From: Niallia circulans NBRC 13626
GTDB lineage: Bacteria; Bacillota; Bacilli; Bacillales; Cytobacillaceae
NCBI RefSeq assembly: GCF_001591585.1
Contig: NZ_BCVE01000019.1
Coordinates: forward strand, 1 to 64,000
Length of the DNA stretch: 64,000 bases
Direction: 5' to 3'
Under the pieces are notes generated by a model that searched no databases, was not told the origin of the DNA, and was given only the letters and a program-made list of their open reading frames with translations. This document shows, in pieces, positions 1 to 9,682 of this stretch. The first letter of the stretch is position 1, and each line of letters starts with the position of its first letter. Position numbers and translations under genes: made by a program.

Positions 1-345
1 AGAGTTTGGCTGATTCTACCTCCACTTTGGCTGATTTATCTGGAGTTTGGCTGATTCTATCTCCACTTTGGCTGATATATCTGGAGTTTGGCTGATTCCC
101 TCTCCGCTTTGGCTGATATATCTGGAGTTTGGCTGATTTATCTGGAGTTTGGCTGATTCTACCTCCCTTTTGGCTGATATTTTCAGAGTTTGGCTGATTC
201 TATCTCCACTTTGGCTGATATATTCGGAGTTTGGCTGATTCCCTCTCTACTTTGGCTGATATATTCAGAGTTTGGCTGATTCTACCTCCACTTTGGCTGA
301 TATATTCGGAGTTTGGCTGATTCCCTCTCCACTTTGCCCAATTTC
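1..345. repeat. Tandem array of a 20/21-bp unit with core TTTGGCTGAT
   Basis: Sixteen exact copies of TTTGGCTGAT start at 5, 26, 46, 67, 87, 108, 128, 148, 169, 189, 210, 230, 251, 271, 292 and 312, so the spacing alternates 21 and 20 (one 20-20 step at 108-148). The spacers alternate between a TGGAG-like and a CTCCA-like end, so neighbouring spacers are complementary and each core sits inside a potential 5-bp stem. A degenerate copy (TTTGCCCAAT) follows at 333. The array touches the left edge of the window, so its true length is unknown. I see no reading frame through it. Confidence 0.95.
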
Positions 346-490
346 CCCTTCACCTTGGCTGGTACACTCATAATTTCACCTATTCCCCTACTATTTTGAC
401 TAATATAATACTTATACTTTTACTGATTTCCCCACTATTTTAACTGTTATACCCAAAATTTTGCCGATTCTCCCACTTCGATTTCCGCCC
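346..490. repeat. Decayed right end of the tandem array
   Basis: Downstream of the perfect units the same pattern continues in eroded form, for example TTGGCTGG near 355, TTTTGACTAAT near 395, TTTTACTGATT near 417, TTTTAACTGTT near 438 and TTTTGCCGATTC near 460, with C-rich spacers. The gradient from perfect to unrecognisable copies suggests growth or homogenisation from the left side and mutational decay toward the cupin gene. From 490 to about 610 I see only ordinary AT-rich upstream sequence. Confidence 0.6.
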
Positions 491-629
491 TTCCCTATCC
501 ATATCAAGCCATTGCCTACTTTTCCTACAAACAAACTGATTTTCCCACTCATAGGCCAACCTAGTTTTGTATATATTTAAAGTTGTAAGCCATATAAATA
601 TTTCCATATGAAAAATAGGAGGCTACATC

Positions 630-1250
630 ATGTCTGTTAATCCAGCTTCCCCTTCCTTTCAACTATTCGGGGATTCTACCCAGTCTGTTAATTATAAAAG
701 GGATTCTTATAATTACATTACACAGTTATTTTCTGAACAATTGCCTGCGATACATACTGGGTTATTCAATGTCCATCTTAATCAAGGATTCATTGTTCAG
801 CCACACTGGCACACAAATGTGAATGAACTTGTTTTTGTCGTTAGTGGGGAAGTTATGACCTCTGTCTTCAACCCCTTTACACAAAGCATCATGACTTATC
901 ATGTAAAACCCGGGCAAGCTTCCCAATTTCCAAAGGGGTGGTTCCACTGGATAGTAGCATTGCGAAACAATACTCATTTTCTTACTATTTTCGACCAGCC
1001 GCAACCTGATATCGTGTTTGGTTCTGATTTTCTACGTTTTTTGCCAAAGGAAATTGCTAACAGAGCTTATTGTGTAAACGAAGCCGCCTACGCACATGCC
1101 ATTGCCCCCATTACCCAGTCTACTATTCTCGGGCCACCACCAGGATGTGACCAAACCGGAGGAGTCCTAAACTATCCATACCATGCCACTCAGCCTTCAC
1201 CCACTATACATCCTTATCTCAATCTTTCCTCTCCTCCCCACGCTTATTAA
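630..1250 (+). CDS. Cupin-domain protein (germin/oxalate decarboxylase-like)
   Basis: A 206-residue single-domain cupin. The metal-binding motif is visible as H59-W-H61, E66 and H106 (in PKGWFHW), the spacing expected of cupin motifs 1 and 2. No signal peptide is seen, so it is probably cytosolic. The final 45 residues are Pro-rich and lie outside the barrel. The start is supported by AGGAGG about 8 nt upstream. It lies 19 nt before a short-chain dehydrogenase gene on the same strand, which suggests co-transcription. Family membership is clear; the substrate is not, and neither oxalate decarboxylase nor a dioxygenase can be claimed from one cupin domain. Confidence 0.85.
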   Translation: MSVNPASPSFQLFGDSTQSVNYKRDSYNYITQLFSEQLPAIHTGLFNVHLNQGFIVQPHWHTNVNELVFVVSGEVMTSVFNPFTQSIMTYHVKPGQASQFPKGWFHWIVALRNNTHFLTIFDQPQPDIVFGSDFLRFLPKEIANRAYCVNEAAYAHAIAPITQSTILGPPPGCDQTGGVLNYPYHATQPSPTIHPYLNLSSPPHAY

Positions 1251-1269
1251 TCAGGAAAAGTAAGAAAGG

Positions 1270-2181
1270 ATGGAGGTTATTACTGCGATAAAGAAACAAC
1301 ATTATGGTTCTGAAGTAAAATGTGAAGAAATTGAATGGACGTTTCCTCCTCAGCAGCAAACACGGCAGCCGGGGTTTGAATATTTGATGGATCCACTTCC
1401 AATTTTTGATAACCCTAAATATATCGGAACAGGTAAGTTAAAGGATCGTACAGCTATTATTACCGGCGGAGACAGCGGCATTGGCAGAGCCGTTGCCGTC
1501 GCTTTTGCGAAGGAAGGGGCGAACATTGTTATCTCTTATTTTGACGAGCATACAGATGCGGAAACAACAAAGCGAGTTGTCGAGCATTATGGTCGTTCCT
1601 GCTTACTAATTCCAGGAGACTTGCGAAGAAGAGAACATTGTGAATTCATTGTGCAAAAAACATTAGAAACGTTTGGGAAAATTGATATTTTGGTTAATAA
1701 TGCAGCTGTACAATTTTTGCGAGAAGACTTAACTTCCATACCAGATGAACAATGGGAATTAACATTTGATGTAAATATCCATGCCTATTTCCACTTAACA
1801 AAGGCTGCCCTACCTTATTTGAAAGAAGGAGCCAGTATTGTTAATACGACCTCTTTGGTTGCCTATATTGGGGTAAGTGACTTGATTGATTATACGACGA
1901 CTAAAGGTGCGATTGTTAGTTATATAAGAGCGCTAGCCAACAACCTTGTGCAAAAAGGTATCCGTGTGAACGCTGTTGCTCCTGGACCTTTCTGGACACC
2001 CATCCAGCCTGCTTCACAATCAGCTGAAAATATTGCTACATTAGGCTCAGATGTACCAATGAAGCGGGCGGGGCAGCCGTATGAAATTGCTCCAGTTTAT
2101 GTGTTGCTTGCTTCTGATGATGGTTCTTATATGACAGGACAAACGATTCATGTAAATGGCGGTGCTATGGTTACGACTTAG
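1270..2181 (+). CDS. SDR-family oxidoreductase, YhdF/YhxC (Gsp39)-like
   Basis: A 303-residue NAD(P)-dependent short-chain dehydrogenase. It shows the cofactor loop TGGDSGIG (65-72), NNAA (143-146), a catalytic Ser near 195 and the YxxxK pair Y208/K212. The roughly 50-residue N-terminal extension before the Rossmann fold, containing RQPGFEYLMDPLP, is typical of the Bacillus YhdF/YhxC stress-protein subgroup. The start is odd: AGAAAGG lies directly against the ATG at 1270, while a GGAGG sits just inside the gene at 1272-1276, so translation might really begin at a rare ATT or ATA codon a few residues in. It probably forms an operon with the cupin gene. Confidence 0.9.
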   Translation: MEVITAIKKQHYGSEVKCEEIEWTFPPQQQTRQPGFEYLMDPLPIFDNPKYIGTGKLKDRTAIITGGDSGIGRAVAVAFAKEGANIVISYFDEHTDAETTKRVVEHYGRSCLLIPGDLRRREHCEFIVQKTLETFGKIDILVNNAAVQFLREDLTSIPDEQWELTFDVNIHAYFHLTKAALPYLKEGASIVNTTSLVAYIGVSDLIDYTTTKGAIVSYIRALANNLVQKGIRVNAVAPGPFWTPIQPASQSAENIATLGSDVPMKRAGQPYEIAPVYVLLASDDGSYMTGQTIHVNGGAMVTT

Positions 2182-2194
2182 AACAGCAAAAAAA

Positions 2195-2220
2195 GGACGA
2201 TATCCGTCGTCCTCTTTTGT
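2195..2220. terminator. Bidirectional intrinsic terminator
   Basis: GGACGA (2195-2200) pairs with TCGTCC (2207-2212), with A-rich sequence on the left and CTCTTTTG on the right. It lies between the convergent SDR and ganA genes and can serve both. Confidence 0.8.
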
Positions 2221-2229
2221 TATTCCTCA

Positions 2230-4275
2230 TTATTTTTCTCTTTTTAACACCCTTACTTCATATGGCAAAAGTTCTATCTGTTCTTGCTTTATTTCTTGTG
2301 TAAGTAAATCGAAAAAGGATTCTTTTAACGTTACTGTTTGCTTTTGTTCTGTAAAATTCATGACAAATAAATAGTAGCACTCAGCCGAATCCCTTCTTTG
2401 GACGGAAACACCTTCTTTATGCAGAATTTCCCTTTCGCTGTCAAGATTACCTTCTTTTTGCAATTCCTCATAAAAATCATCTAAAAAGGCCTGTTCCGTT
2501 CTTGCCCCTATAAAATAGGCTTTTCCTTTCCCGTAGCAGTTTTCTACAACAGCAGGATTCCCTTGATAAAAGTCCTCCATATACGTCGCTAAAATATTCG
2601 CTTCTTTCCTTTCAAAAATGGTGCAATAATCTTTTATTTCATATTGCTTCCCGTTATAGGTAAGGGTATTTCTATCTTTTGGATAAAGAGTATCTGTTTC
2701 TTTTACATCAATGCCAAATATTCGTTTTAGCGTTGCCGGCCAACCTGATAAATGGGCAAGATCCGTTTCATTAACAAGGCCGCTAATATATGAACTTACA
2801 AGTGTTCCTCCATTTGCAACATAGTTTTCTAATTTAGAAATTGTATCAAGAGACATCATGTAGAGCATTGGAGCAATAACTAAATCATAGGAAGCAAGCT
2901 CTTGATTTAATGTAACTATATCGACACTAATATCCTTTTTCCAAAAACTTTGATAATGCTTTTGCAACGTTTGAGGATATTGCTTTGTTGAATCGGAGAA
3001 TCCTTGTGCATCGTTTAACGCCCAGTTATTTTCCCAATCATATACAATTGCTACTCTTGCTTGTTTATGTGTTCCCTTTACTTCAGCAATCTTCTCTAGA
3101 GCTCCACCAACTGCTGAAACCTCTTGAAAGACTCGATTCGTTTCACTATTATCATGATCCACTACTGCCCCATGAAATTTCTCGGAGGATCCTCTTGATT
3201 TTCTCCATTGAAAATACAGAACACTGTCTGAACCATGTGCGATAAATTGCATGGAGGATAGCAAATGCATACCAGGTCTCTTCGTTTTATTCACATCATG
3301 CCAGTTGACGCCACTTGGTGTACTTTCCATAATGAGAAAAGGCTGTTGTTTTAAAGAGCGATACAAATCATTGATAAAACCAACTTTTGCAGCTAAGTCC
3401 TTTGTTTCCTCCCAATCATTGTGCCAAGCAGGATAGCAATCCCAACTAACAATATCCACATGCTTTGCAAACTCACTATAATTCAAACTTTGAAAGGGTA
3501 TTAAATCATGCGTGTCTGCCATAAAGTTTGTTGTAATAGGGATAGATGGAGAGATTTCCCTTAATGGCACTATTTCATGCTTGTAAAAATCAATTGTTTG
3601 GTCAGTGACAAAACGTTTCCAATCTAAATTCAAACCATGAACCATACTTTCTCCAATGGAAGAAGGAGATTCAACTTCTGACCAATCTGTGATCGTATGA
3701 CTCCAAAATGGTCCCCACCAAGCATGATTTAGTTTATCTAAGGTCCCATACTTCTTTTTCAGCCAATTACGGAAATTATCTTGGCAAAGTCCACAGTGAC
3801 AATCGCCGCTATACTCATTGGAAATATGCCACATTAGTAACGCAGGATGATTTCCATAGCGCTCCGCTAGCTTTCTATTAATAATTGCTACTTTTTCACG
3901 ATAGATAGGGGAAGAAAAACAATGATTATGGCGTCCCCCATGTAACATTTTCATGCGATTTTCGGTGGTTCTTAAGACTTCTGGATACTTCTTAGACATC
4001 CATGCTGGTCTAGCGCCACTTGGAGTAGCTAAGATAACTCTCCCGCCCATTTGATAAATGGCCTCTATTCTTTCATCGAGCCAGTCAAACTGGAATTCCC
4101 CTTCTGTTGGTTCAAGTGCACTCCATGCAAATACCCCTAAAGTGAACGTATTTGCTTTTGCTAATTTCATCAATCGTAAATCATCTTTCAATATTTCTGG
4201 ATAATCGAGCCATTGATCTGGATTATAATCTCCACCATGCAATAAGCGATTATCTGCTACTGTTTTATCTGTCAT
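2230..4275 (-). CDS. ganA: Beta-galactosidase, glycoside hydrolase family 42
   Basis: A 681-residue cytosolic GH42 enzyme that releases galactose from beta-galactosides such as short galactans. The acid/base is E154 in HISNEYSG and the nucleophile E317 in LIMESTPSG. C119 with C159, C161 and C164 (DCHCGLC) form the structural zinc site common in this family. Length matches B. subtilis GanA. The start is supported by GGAGGGC 8 nt upstream. It is the last gene of the ganS-ganP-ganQ-ganA operon, 18 nt after ganQ. In B. subtilis the operon continues with the endogalactanase gene ganB; here the next gene is unrelated and convergent. Confidence 0.95.
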   Translation of the reverse strand: MTDKTVADNRLLHGGDYNPDQWLDYPEILKDDLRLMKLAKANTFTLGVFAWSALEPTEGEFQFDWLDERIEAIYQMGGRVILATPSGARPAWMSKKYPEVLRTTENRMKMLHGGRHNHCFSSPIYREKVAIINRKLAERYGNHPALLMWHISNEYSGDCHCGLCQDNFRNWLKKKYGTLDKLNHAWWGPFWSHTITDWSEVESPSSIGESMVHGLNLDWKRFVTDQTIDFYKHEIVPLREISPSIPITTNFMADTHDLIPFQSLNYSEFAKHVDIVSWDCYPAWHNDWEETKDLAAKVGFINDLYRSLKQQPFLIMESTPSGVNWHDVNKTKRPGMHLLSSMQFIAHGSDSVLYFQWRKSRGSSEKFHGAVVDHDNSETNRVFQEVSAVGGALEKIAEVKGTHKQARVAIVYDWENNWALNDAQGFSDSTKQYPQTLQKHYQSFWKKDISVDIVTLNQELASYDLVIAPMLYMMSLDTISKLENYVANGGTLVSSYISGLVNETDLAHLSGWPATLKRIFGIDVKETDTLYPKDRNTLTYNGKQYEIKDYCTIFERKEANILATYMEDFYQGNPAVVENCYGKGKAYFIGARTEQAFLDDFYEELQKEGNLDSEREILHKEGVSVQRRDSAECYYLFVMNFTEQKQTVTLKESFFDLLTQEIKQEQIELLPYEVRVLKREK

Positions 4276-4293
4276 CTTAATGCCCTCCGATTC

Positions 4294-5154
4294 TTATCCT
4301 TTTGTTCCTCCTGCTGTTAATCCAGATACGAAATGCTTCTGTAAAGCTACAAATACAATCGCAACCGGAATACTTATCAGAATAGCTCCAGCTGCAAAGG
4401 TGGTGTAGCTTGCTCCCATTTTGTCGCTGACTAATTTATACAAGCCTATCGGAAGTGTATAGTATTCTGGATTTCTCAATATAACCGATGATATCGCGAA
4501 GTCTCCCAGCGGAGCAGTGAATCCATTCATTGCAACTACCGCAAGCATCGGTCTAGATAAGGGCATGAGTATTCTCCAAAATATTCTGGTGTTGCTAGCT
4601 CCATCAATTTTCGCACTTTCATCCAGGTCAAGCGGTATAGAATCAATATATCCTTTCATTAAATACGTATTCATTGGGATTTGGCCACCAACATAAATAA
4701 ATATTAAGAGCCAATGGCTATTGATTAACCCAAGCATTTGCGCCAAAACAAAGATTGCGATTAAAGCAGAAAACTGTGGAATCATTTGTAATAGCAAGAA
4801 TAACATTAAACCATTTTTTCTCCCTTTAAACCGAAAACGAGAGAAAGCATATGCTGTATAAGAGACACATAGTATCGAAAACACCATTGTGAGAATACTA
4901 ATCTTCATCGAATTCATATACCATTTTCCATAGTAAAGAGTACCTTCCTGTTGAAAAAGGTCTTTATAATGACCCACTGTTGGATTATCTGGGATAATAC
5001 TCGTACTTACCAAGCTGTTACCCGGATTGAAGCTAGCACCAATCGTCCATACTAACGGATAAATAATAAGGGTACATACAATAAGCAAAAGGAGGTAAGT
5101 AAGTGTCATTCGAATAGTCCGCTGTTTTTTGATACTGACCGTTTTTTTGGCCAT
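4294..5154 (-). CDS. ganQ: Galactan oligosaccharide ABC permease (MalG type)
   Basis: A 286-residue inner-membrane permease of the MalG/CUT1 family with about six membrane segments. The cytoplasmic EAA loop is visible around residues 178-198 (DESAKIDGASNTRIFWRILMPLSRP), which docks on the shared MsmX-type ATPase. The start has a strong AAGGAGG site, and the gene begins 1 nt after the ganP stop codon, so the two are translationally linked. No ATPase is encoded in the operon, as is usual for CUT1 systems in Bacillus. Confidence 0.93.
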   Translation of the reverse strand: MAKKTVSIKKQRTIRMTLTYLLLLIVCTLIIYPLVWTIGASFNPGNSLVSTSIIPDNPTVGHYKDLFQQEGTLYYGKWYMNSMKISILTMVFSILCVSYTAYAFSRFRFKGRKNGLMLFLLLQMIPQFSALIAIFVLAQMLGLINSHWLLIFIYVGGQIPMNTYLMKGYIDSIPLDLDESAKIDGASNTRIFWRILMPLSRPMLAVVAMNGFTAPLGDFAISSVILRNPEYYTLPIGLYKLVSDKMGASYTTFAAGAILISIPVAIVFVALQKHFVSGLTAGGTKG

Positions 5155-5155
5155 C

Positions 5156-6445
5156 TTATTTTACCTCCTTAAAAGAATTCGTTCTTCTGAATTGCCATAA
5201 AGCAATACTAATAACAAAAATACTAAGTAAAATCGTCAATGCAGCAGCAAGTGCATATTGACTGTTCTGCATAGTTAATTTATAAATCCAGGAAACTAAA
5301 ATATCTGTACCACCGGCTGTTGATCCTGGCACAGCTGGTCCTCCCGCATTAAACAGATAGATAATGTTAAAGTTATTAAAATTAAACGTATATTGCGTAA
5401 TAATAATAGGTGCCATTGAGTATAAAATAAGTGGCAGCGTAATATTTTTGAACTTTTGAATGGGGGAAGCTCCATCAATCGTTGCTGCTTCGTATAGATC
5501 ATCGGAAATCGATTGAAGTACCCCGGTGGTGACAATGAATATATACGGAAACCCAAGCCATCCTTGTATAAGCAATAATGCCAATCGTGTCCAGTTTGGG
5601 CTTGTCAGCCAAGGAATACTATCTATCCCAAAAAAAGCTAAGATGGAAGTATTAATCGCCCCAAAGCTATCATTGAACATGCCTGCAAATACTAAAATTG
5701 TTACAAATCCAGGTACAGCCCACGGTAACACTAAAATAGTACGAAAGAATTTTTTAAAGCGTAATTCCTTCTGATGAACCACCACCGCTAAAAAAATCCC
5801 TATTGCCACTTGAAGCGTTGAGGCAATCAGTGTCCAAATTAAAGTCCATCCTAATACATCAAAAAAAGTAGCTCGCCATATATCGACGGTAAATATCTTC
5901 TTAAATGTCTCAAGTCCTACCCAATCCACTAAATTAGCAGGAGCGGAATGGTACAGGTCATAGTTAGTAAAGGCAAGTGCAAAACAAAATAGGATCGGAA
6001 AAATAACAGAGAAAATAAGTAAAAGGAAAGCTGGACTTGTAATGATATATGGATATCCTTCTGCTAAAAGAACCTGATACTGCTCTTTTATGGAGGGAAT
6101 AGCAAATCCTTCTTCTCTTCTCTTTCCAATCGCATACGCATCTTTTATATTGAAGTAATAAAAAGCTAATCCGAAAAAAATAACAATTACAGCGATAATG
6201 CCCTCTGCAAGTAAGAAGATGGAATTATCTCGGGGCACTTGTTCCCCAAGCGTAACAATCCCCCATAGTCCCATATTAAATAAATCCTTAAAAACAACAA
6301 TAAATGCGATAGAAAAGATAAGGAAGAATGCTCCCTTTCCCCATTGTTTATTATAGAACTGCCCTAAACCTGGAATGATTGATAATAATGCAGCCCTTTT
6401 CGCTGTCTTTGTATCTGTATCAACTGCCTTTGCTTGGAAGCTCAT
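5156..6445 (-). CDS. ganP: Galactan oligosaccharide ABC permease (MalF type)
   Basis: A 429-residue MalF-like permease. The first roughly 100 residues form the extra N-terminal module (AALLSIIPGLGQFYNKQWGK followed by two membrane segments) seen in B. subtilis GanP, then six further membrane segments. The EAA loop is around 320-345 (YEAATIDGASPIQKFKNITLPL). It pairs with GanQ to form the pore for sugar delivered by GanS. The gene is preceded by a spacer with a hairpin at 6471-6503 that may set its expression relative to ganS. Confidence 0.93.
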   Translation of the reverse strand: MSFQAKAVDTDTKTAKRAALLSIIPGLGQFYNKQWGKGAFFLIFSIAFIVVFKDLFNMGLWGIVTLGEQVPRDNSIFLLAEGIIAVIVIFFGLAFYYFNIKDAYAIGKRREEGFAIPSIKEQYQVLLAEGYPYIITSPAFLLLIFSVIFPILFCFALAFTNYDLYHSAPANLVDWVGLETFKKIFTVDIWRATFFDVLGWTLIWTLIASTLQVAIGIFLAVVVHQKELRFKKFFRTILVLPWAVPGFVTILVFAGMFNDSFGAINTSILAFFGIDSIPWLTSPNWTRLALLLIQGWLGFPYIFIVTTGVLQSISDDLYEAATIDGASPIQKFKNITLPLILYSMAPIIITQYTFNFNNFNIIYLFNAGGPAVPGSTAGGTDILVSWIYKLTMQNSQYALAAALTILLSIFVISIALWQFRRTNSFKEVK

Positions 6446-6470
6446 ACTTAAACTTCACCTCTCTCCTTTT

Positions 6471-6503
6471 AAAAGGGACCAGTATTTTTTGGATACTGTG
6501 CCC
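6471..6503 (-). terminator. Attenuating hairpin between ganS and ganP
   Basis: On the minus strand CAGTAT pairs with ATACTG, extended by a CCC/GGG step, and TTTT follows. It looks like a partial terminator or mRNA-stabilising hairpin after the binding-protein gene, a common way to make more binding protein than permease. Partial function is inferred. Confidence 0.55.
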
Positions 6504-6518
6504 CCTCCTTGTTCCTAG

Positions 6519-7787
6519 TTAGTTTCCACTATTAGCAGCAATGGAACCTTTGATTGTCTCGACCGCTGTTGACAGAGCCTCTTTTGGCTTCGCTTTTCCT
6601 GTTGCAATCGTTTGAAGTGCTGAGTCAATTGGCTGCCACACTGCATCCATTGCTGTAATGCCTGGTGTTAATTGTGAATATTGAGATTGATTCGCTACTG
6701 CCTTTGCATTTTCACTTTCTGTCACAGCTGGATCTTCTGCTAACGCCTTTACTGCTGGAACTTCTTTCGTAATTTCATAGCGTGTTTTCGAATTCTCTTC
6801 ATTTGCTAAAAATCCAACTAATTTTTCTGCTAGTTCTGCATTTTTACTATAAGTGCTTACGTTATAGCTTTTCACCCCGATGAAGGATCCCATATGTTCT
6901 CCATTTGCTAACATCGGGAGCTCTGCTACTCCATAATTGACGCCTGCTTTCGCATACGGCTCTAAATTCCACGGTCCAGAAATAACCGCAGCGGCTTTCC
7001 CTTCTGTAAATAGAGAATCCAGAACATTTATCCCTTGCTCGCCAATAATTCCGGATGGGAACAATCCATCTTTATAAAATTTAGAAATATACTCTGCTCC
7101 TTCAATGGCTCCTTCATTTGCTAAACCAATATCCTCTGGATTGTATGCTCCAGAACTGTCCTGCCCGAATACATAACCTCCATATCCACTTAGAACACCA
7201 TTTGCATAGTATATTTGATCCCATAAAGCCAATAAGCCATAATTTCCATCCTTGGTTACCCCTTTAGAGAACTCATACCATTCCTCTGTTGTTTTCGGCA
7301 ATTGGTCTTCACTTACTAAGTCCTTGTTATAGTATAAAATGGTCGTTTCCACGGCTTTAGGAAGCCCATATACTTTGCCATCAACCATTTGGGATTCCAT
7401 CGCTGCCTCTGTATACATTGACTTTTGCGTATCATCAACTGTGATTTCCTTTAAAATCCCCTCTGTTACAGCCGTTCCAATCTGATCTGCGGGAATTGTG
7501 ATAACATCAGCTCCTGTACCTGCTGGTCCGTCTAATCGCAAATCTTCTAATTGATCTGCATAAGCTTTCTCTTCAACTTTAATTTTCACGTTATTTTCTT
7601 CTTCAAATTTTTTAATTGCATCTGCAATTCCTTCCGACTTGCTTTGATCTTCCCATACAAGGAGATCATAGCCATTGTTATTTTTCTTTGAAGATGTATC
7701 GCTATTTGCCTCATCTGATGGTCCACAACCTGCTAACGCTAAAGCTAAAGAACTACTCAAAAGTATTGCGGTAAGCCTCTTTTTCAT
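6519..7787 (-). CDS. ganS: Galactan oligosaccharide-binding lipoprotein
   Basis: A 422-residue extracytoplasmic solute-binding protein. A lipoprotein signal peptide ends in the lipobox LALAGC with the lipidated Cys at 21, followed by a Ser/Asn/Lys linker. The rest matches the maltose-binding-like CUT1 family (LLVWEDQSK near the mature start, TEGKAAAVISGPWNL in the middle, and a C-terminal ALSTAVETIKGS). It is the first gene of the operon and is read from the promoter at 7839-7867. The closest recognised relative is B. subtilis GanS (CycB). Confidence 0.92.
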   Translation of the reverse strand: MKKRLTAILLSSSLALALAGCGPSDEANSDTSSKKNNNGYDLLVWEDQSKSEGIADAIKKFEEENNVKIKVEEKAYADQLEDLRLDGPAGTGADVITIPADQIGTAVTEGILKEITVDDTQKSMYTEAAMESQMVDGKVYGLPKAVETTILYYNKDLVSEDQLPKTTEEWYEFSKGVTKDGNYGLLALWDQIYYANGVLSGYGGYVFGQDSSGAYNPEDIGLANEGAIEGAEYISKFYKDGLFPSGIIGEQGINVLDSLFTEGKAAAVISGPWNLEPYAKAGVNYGVAELPMLANGEHMGSFIGVKSYNVSTYSKNAELAEKLVGFLANEENSKTRYEITKEVPAVKALAEDPAVTESENAKAVANQSQYSQLTPGITAMDAVWQPIDSALQTIATGKAKPKEALSTAVETIKGSIAANSGN

Positions 7788-7818
7788 CTTTTTTCCACCC
7801 TTTGCTTTTTCTATTGTC

Positions 7819-7867
7819 TGAAAACGTTTTCTAACAAAAGAATACTATACAAAGAATTTTTTGTAAA
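7819..7867 (-). promoter_or_regulatory. ganS promoter with a LacI/CcpA-type operator
   Basis: On the minus strand TTTACA (7867-7862), a 17-nt spacer and TATTCT (7844-7839) form a sigma-A promoter. The near-perfect palindrome TGAAAACGTTTTCT (7819-7832), with the central CG typical of LacI-family sites, falls at about +1 to +14, an ideal repression position. It fits both the catabolite-response consensus (CcpA) and an operator for the divergent GanR, which I cannot separate. Confidence 0.75.
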
Positions 7868-7995
7868 TATATTTAGTAATATATTTTATTAAAAAAGAAA
7901 AATACAATACTTAATAAATTTAATAATATAATAAATACTAATAAAAATATTTACTTATTAAGAATAACATCAGGAAAATAATTTACTAAAAAACA

Positions 7996-8025
7996 TTACT
8001 AATTTATAAACAAATCGCTTATAAT
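7996..8025 (+). promoter_or_regulatory. Probable ganR promoter
   Basis: TATAAT at 8020-8025 with a weak TTACTA 18 nt upstream, about 35 nt before the ganR start. The 7860-8010 stretch between the divergent genes is extremely AT-rich. Confidence 0.55.
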
Positions 8026-8051
8026 GTATGTATTGAGAACAGTGCTTTTAG

Positions 8052-9050
<999 letters not shown>

Positions 9051-9080
9051 TTAAAAAAGCAACGGGGTTTCATTGTCACA

Positions 9081-9108
9081 AAAAAAGCATCCAAACAGAT
9101 GCTTTTTT
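9081..9108 (+). terminator. Terminator after ganR
   Basis: AAAAAAGCATC (9081-9091) and GATGCTTTTTT (9098-9108) form an 11-bp stem with loop CAAACA and a T8 tail. It can also act on the opposite strand. Confidence 0.85.
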
Positions 9109-9196
9109 TTCATACTTTCTTCGTATTGGGGGAATATAAAAAAATCCTGTGATAACTTAGAGAAAGGATAATCGTAACTAGACGGGTGATTATTTA

Positions 9197-9682
9197 GTGG
9201 AACGGAAAATATTAAGATTCCTCCTATTTTTAGGAATTGGACTTTTACCAATTATCTTTAGAAAAAAACAAGCAAAGGATTGGTTTCTTGTTTTCTTTTT
9301 AAAAGGGTATCTGTCTAGTTTTATTGACGGTATTGTTACTTCGAAAAAACGCCTTAGTTTCCCTGTTCGATTTTTACCAAAGCATTTTAAAATAAATGTG
9401 TTATTTGATTATTTACTATTTCCAATCACCTGTGTTGTTTATAATCAAATAAGCTATCATTCCAAACTACCGGGAATTATTCTCAAAGCACTTTGTTTTA
9501 GTATCCCGATGACGATTGTAGAAATTCTGTTCGAAAAATACACAAAGTTAATCTCCTATAAGAAGGGCTGGAATTGGTATGATACATTGCTAACCGAAAC
9601 TTGTACCTTCTTAATTTCCAGAACTTGTATTGGACTTATCCGAAAATTAGACAAAGAAGATAAAAAACAATCGATCCATTAA
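9197..9682 (+). CDS. CBO0543-like integral membrane protein
   Basis: A 161-residue membrane protein with about four hydrophobic segments. The stretch LFDYLLFPITCVVYNQ and the later GWNWYDTLL resemble the Firmicute-specific CBO0543 family, whose function is unknown. It starts with GTG and the ribosome-binding site is weak. Its last 4 nt overlap the convergent nucleotidase gene. It has no obvious partner and follows the ganR terminator, so it is probably monocistronic. Confidence 0.7.
   Translation: MERKILRFLLFLGIGLLPIIFRKKQAKDWFLVFFLKGYLSSFIDGIVTSKKRLSFPVRFLPKHFKINVLFDYLLFPITCVVYNQISYHSKLPGIILKALCFSIPMTIVEILFEKYTKLISYKKGWNWYDTLLTETCTFLISRTCIGLIRKLDKEDKKQSIH

Noticed and set aside
1-345. Tandem array as a CRISPR
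   Set aside because: The period is only 20-21 bp, the spacers are not unique, and no cas genes are present.
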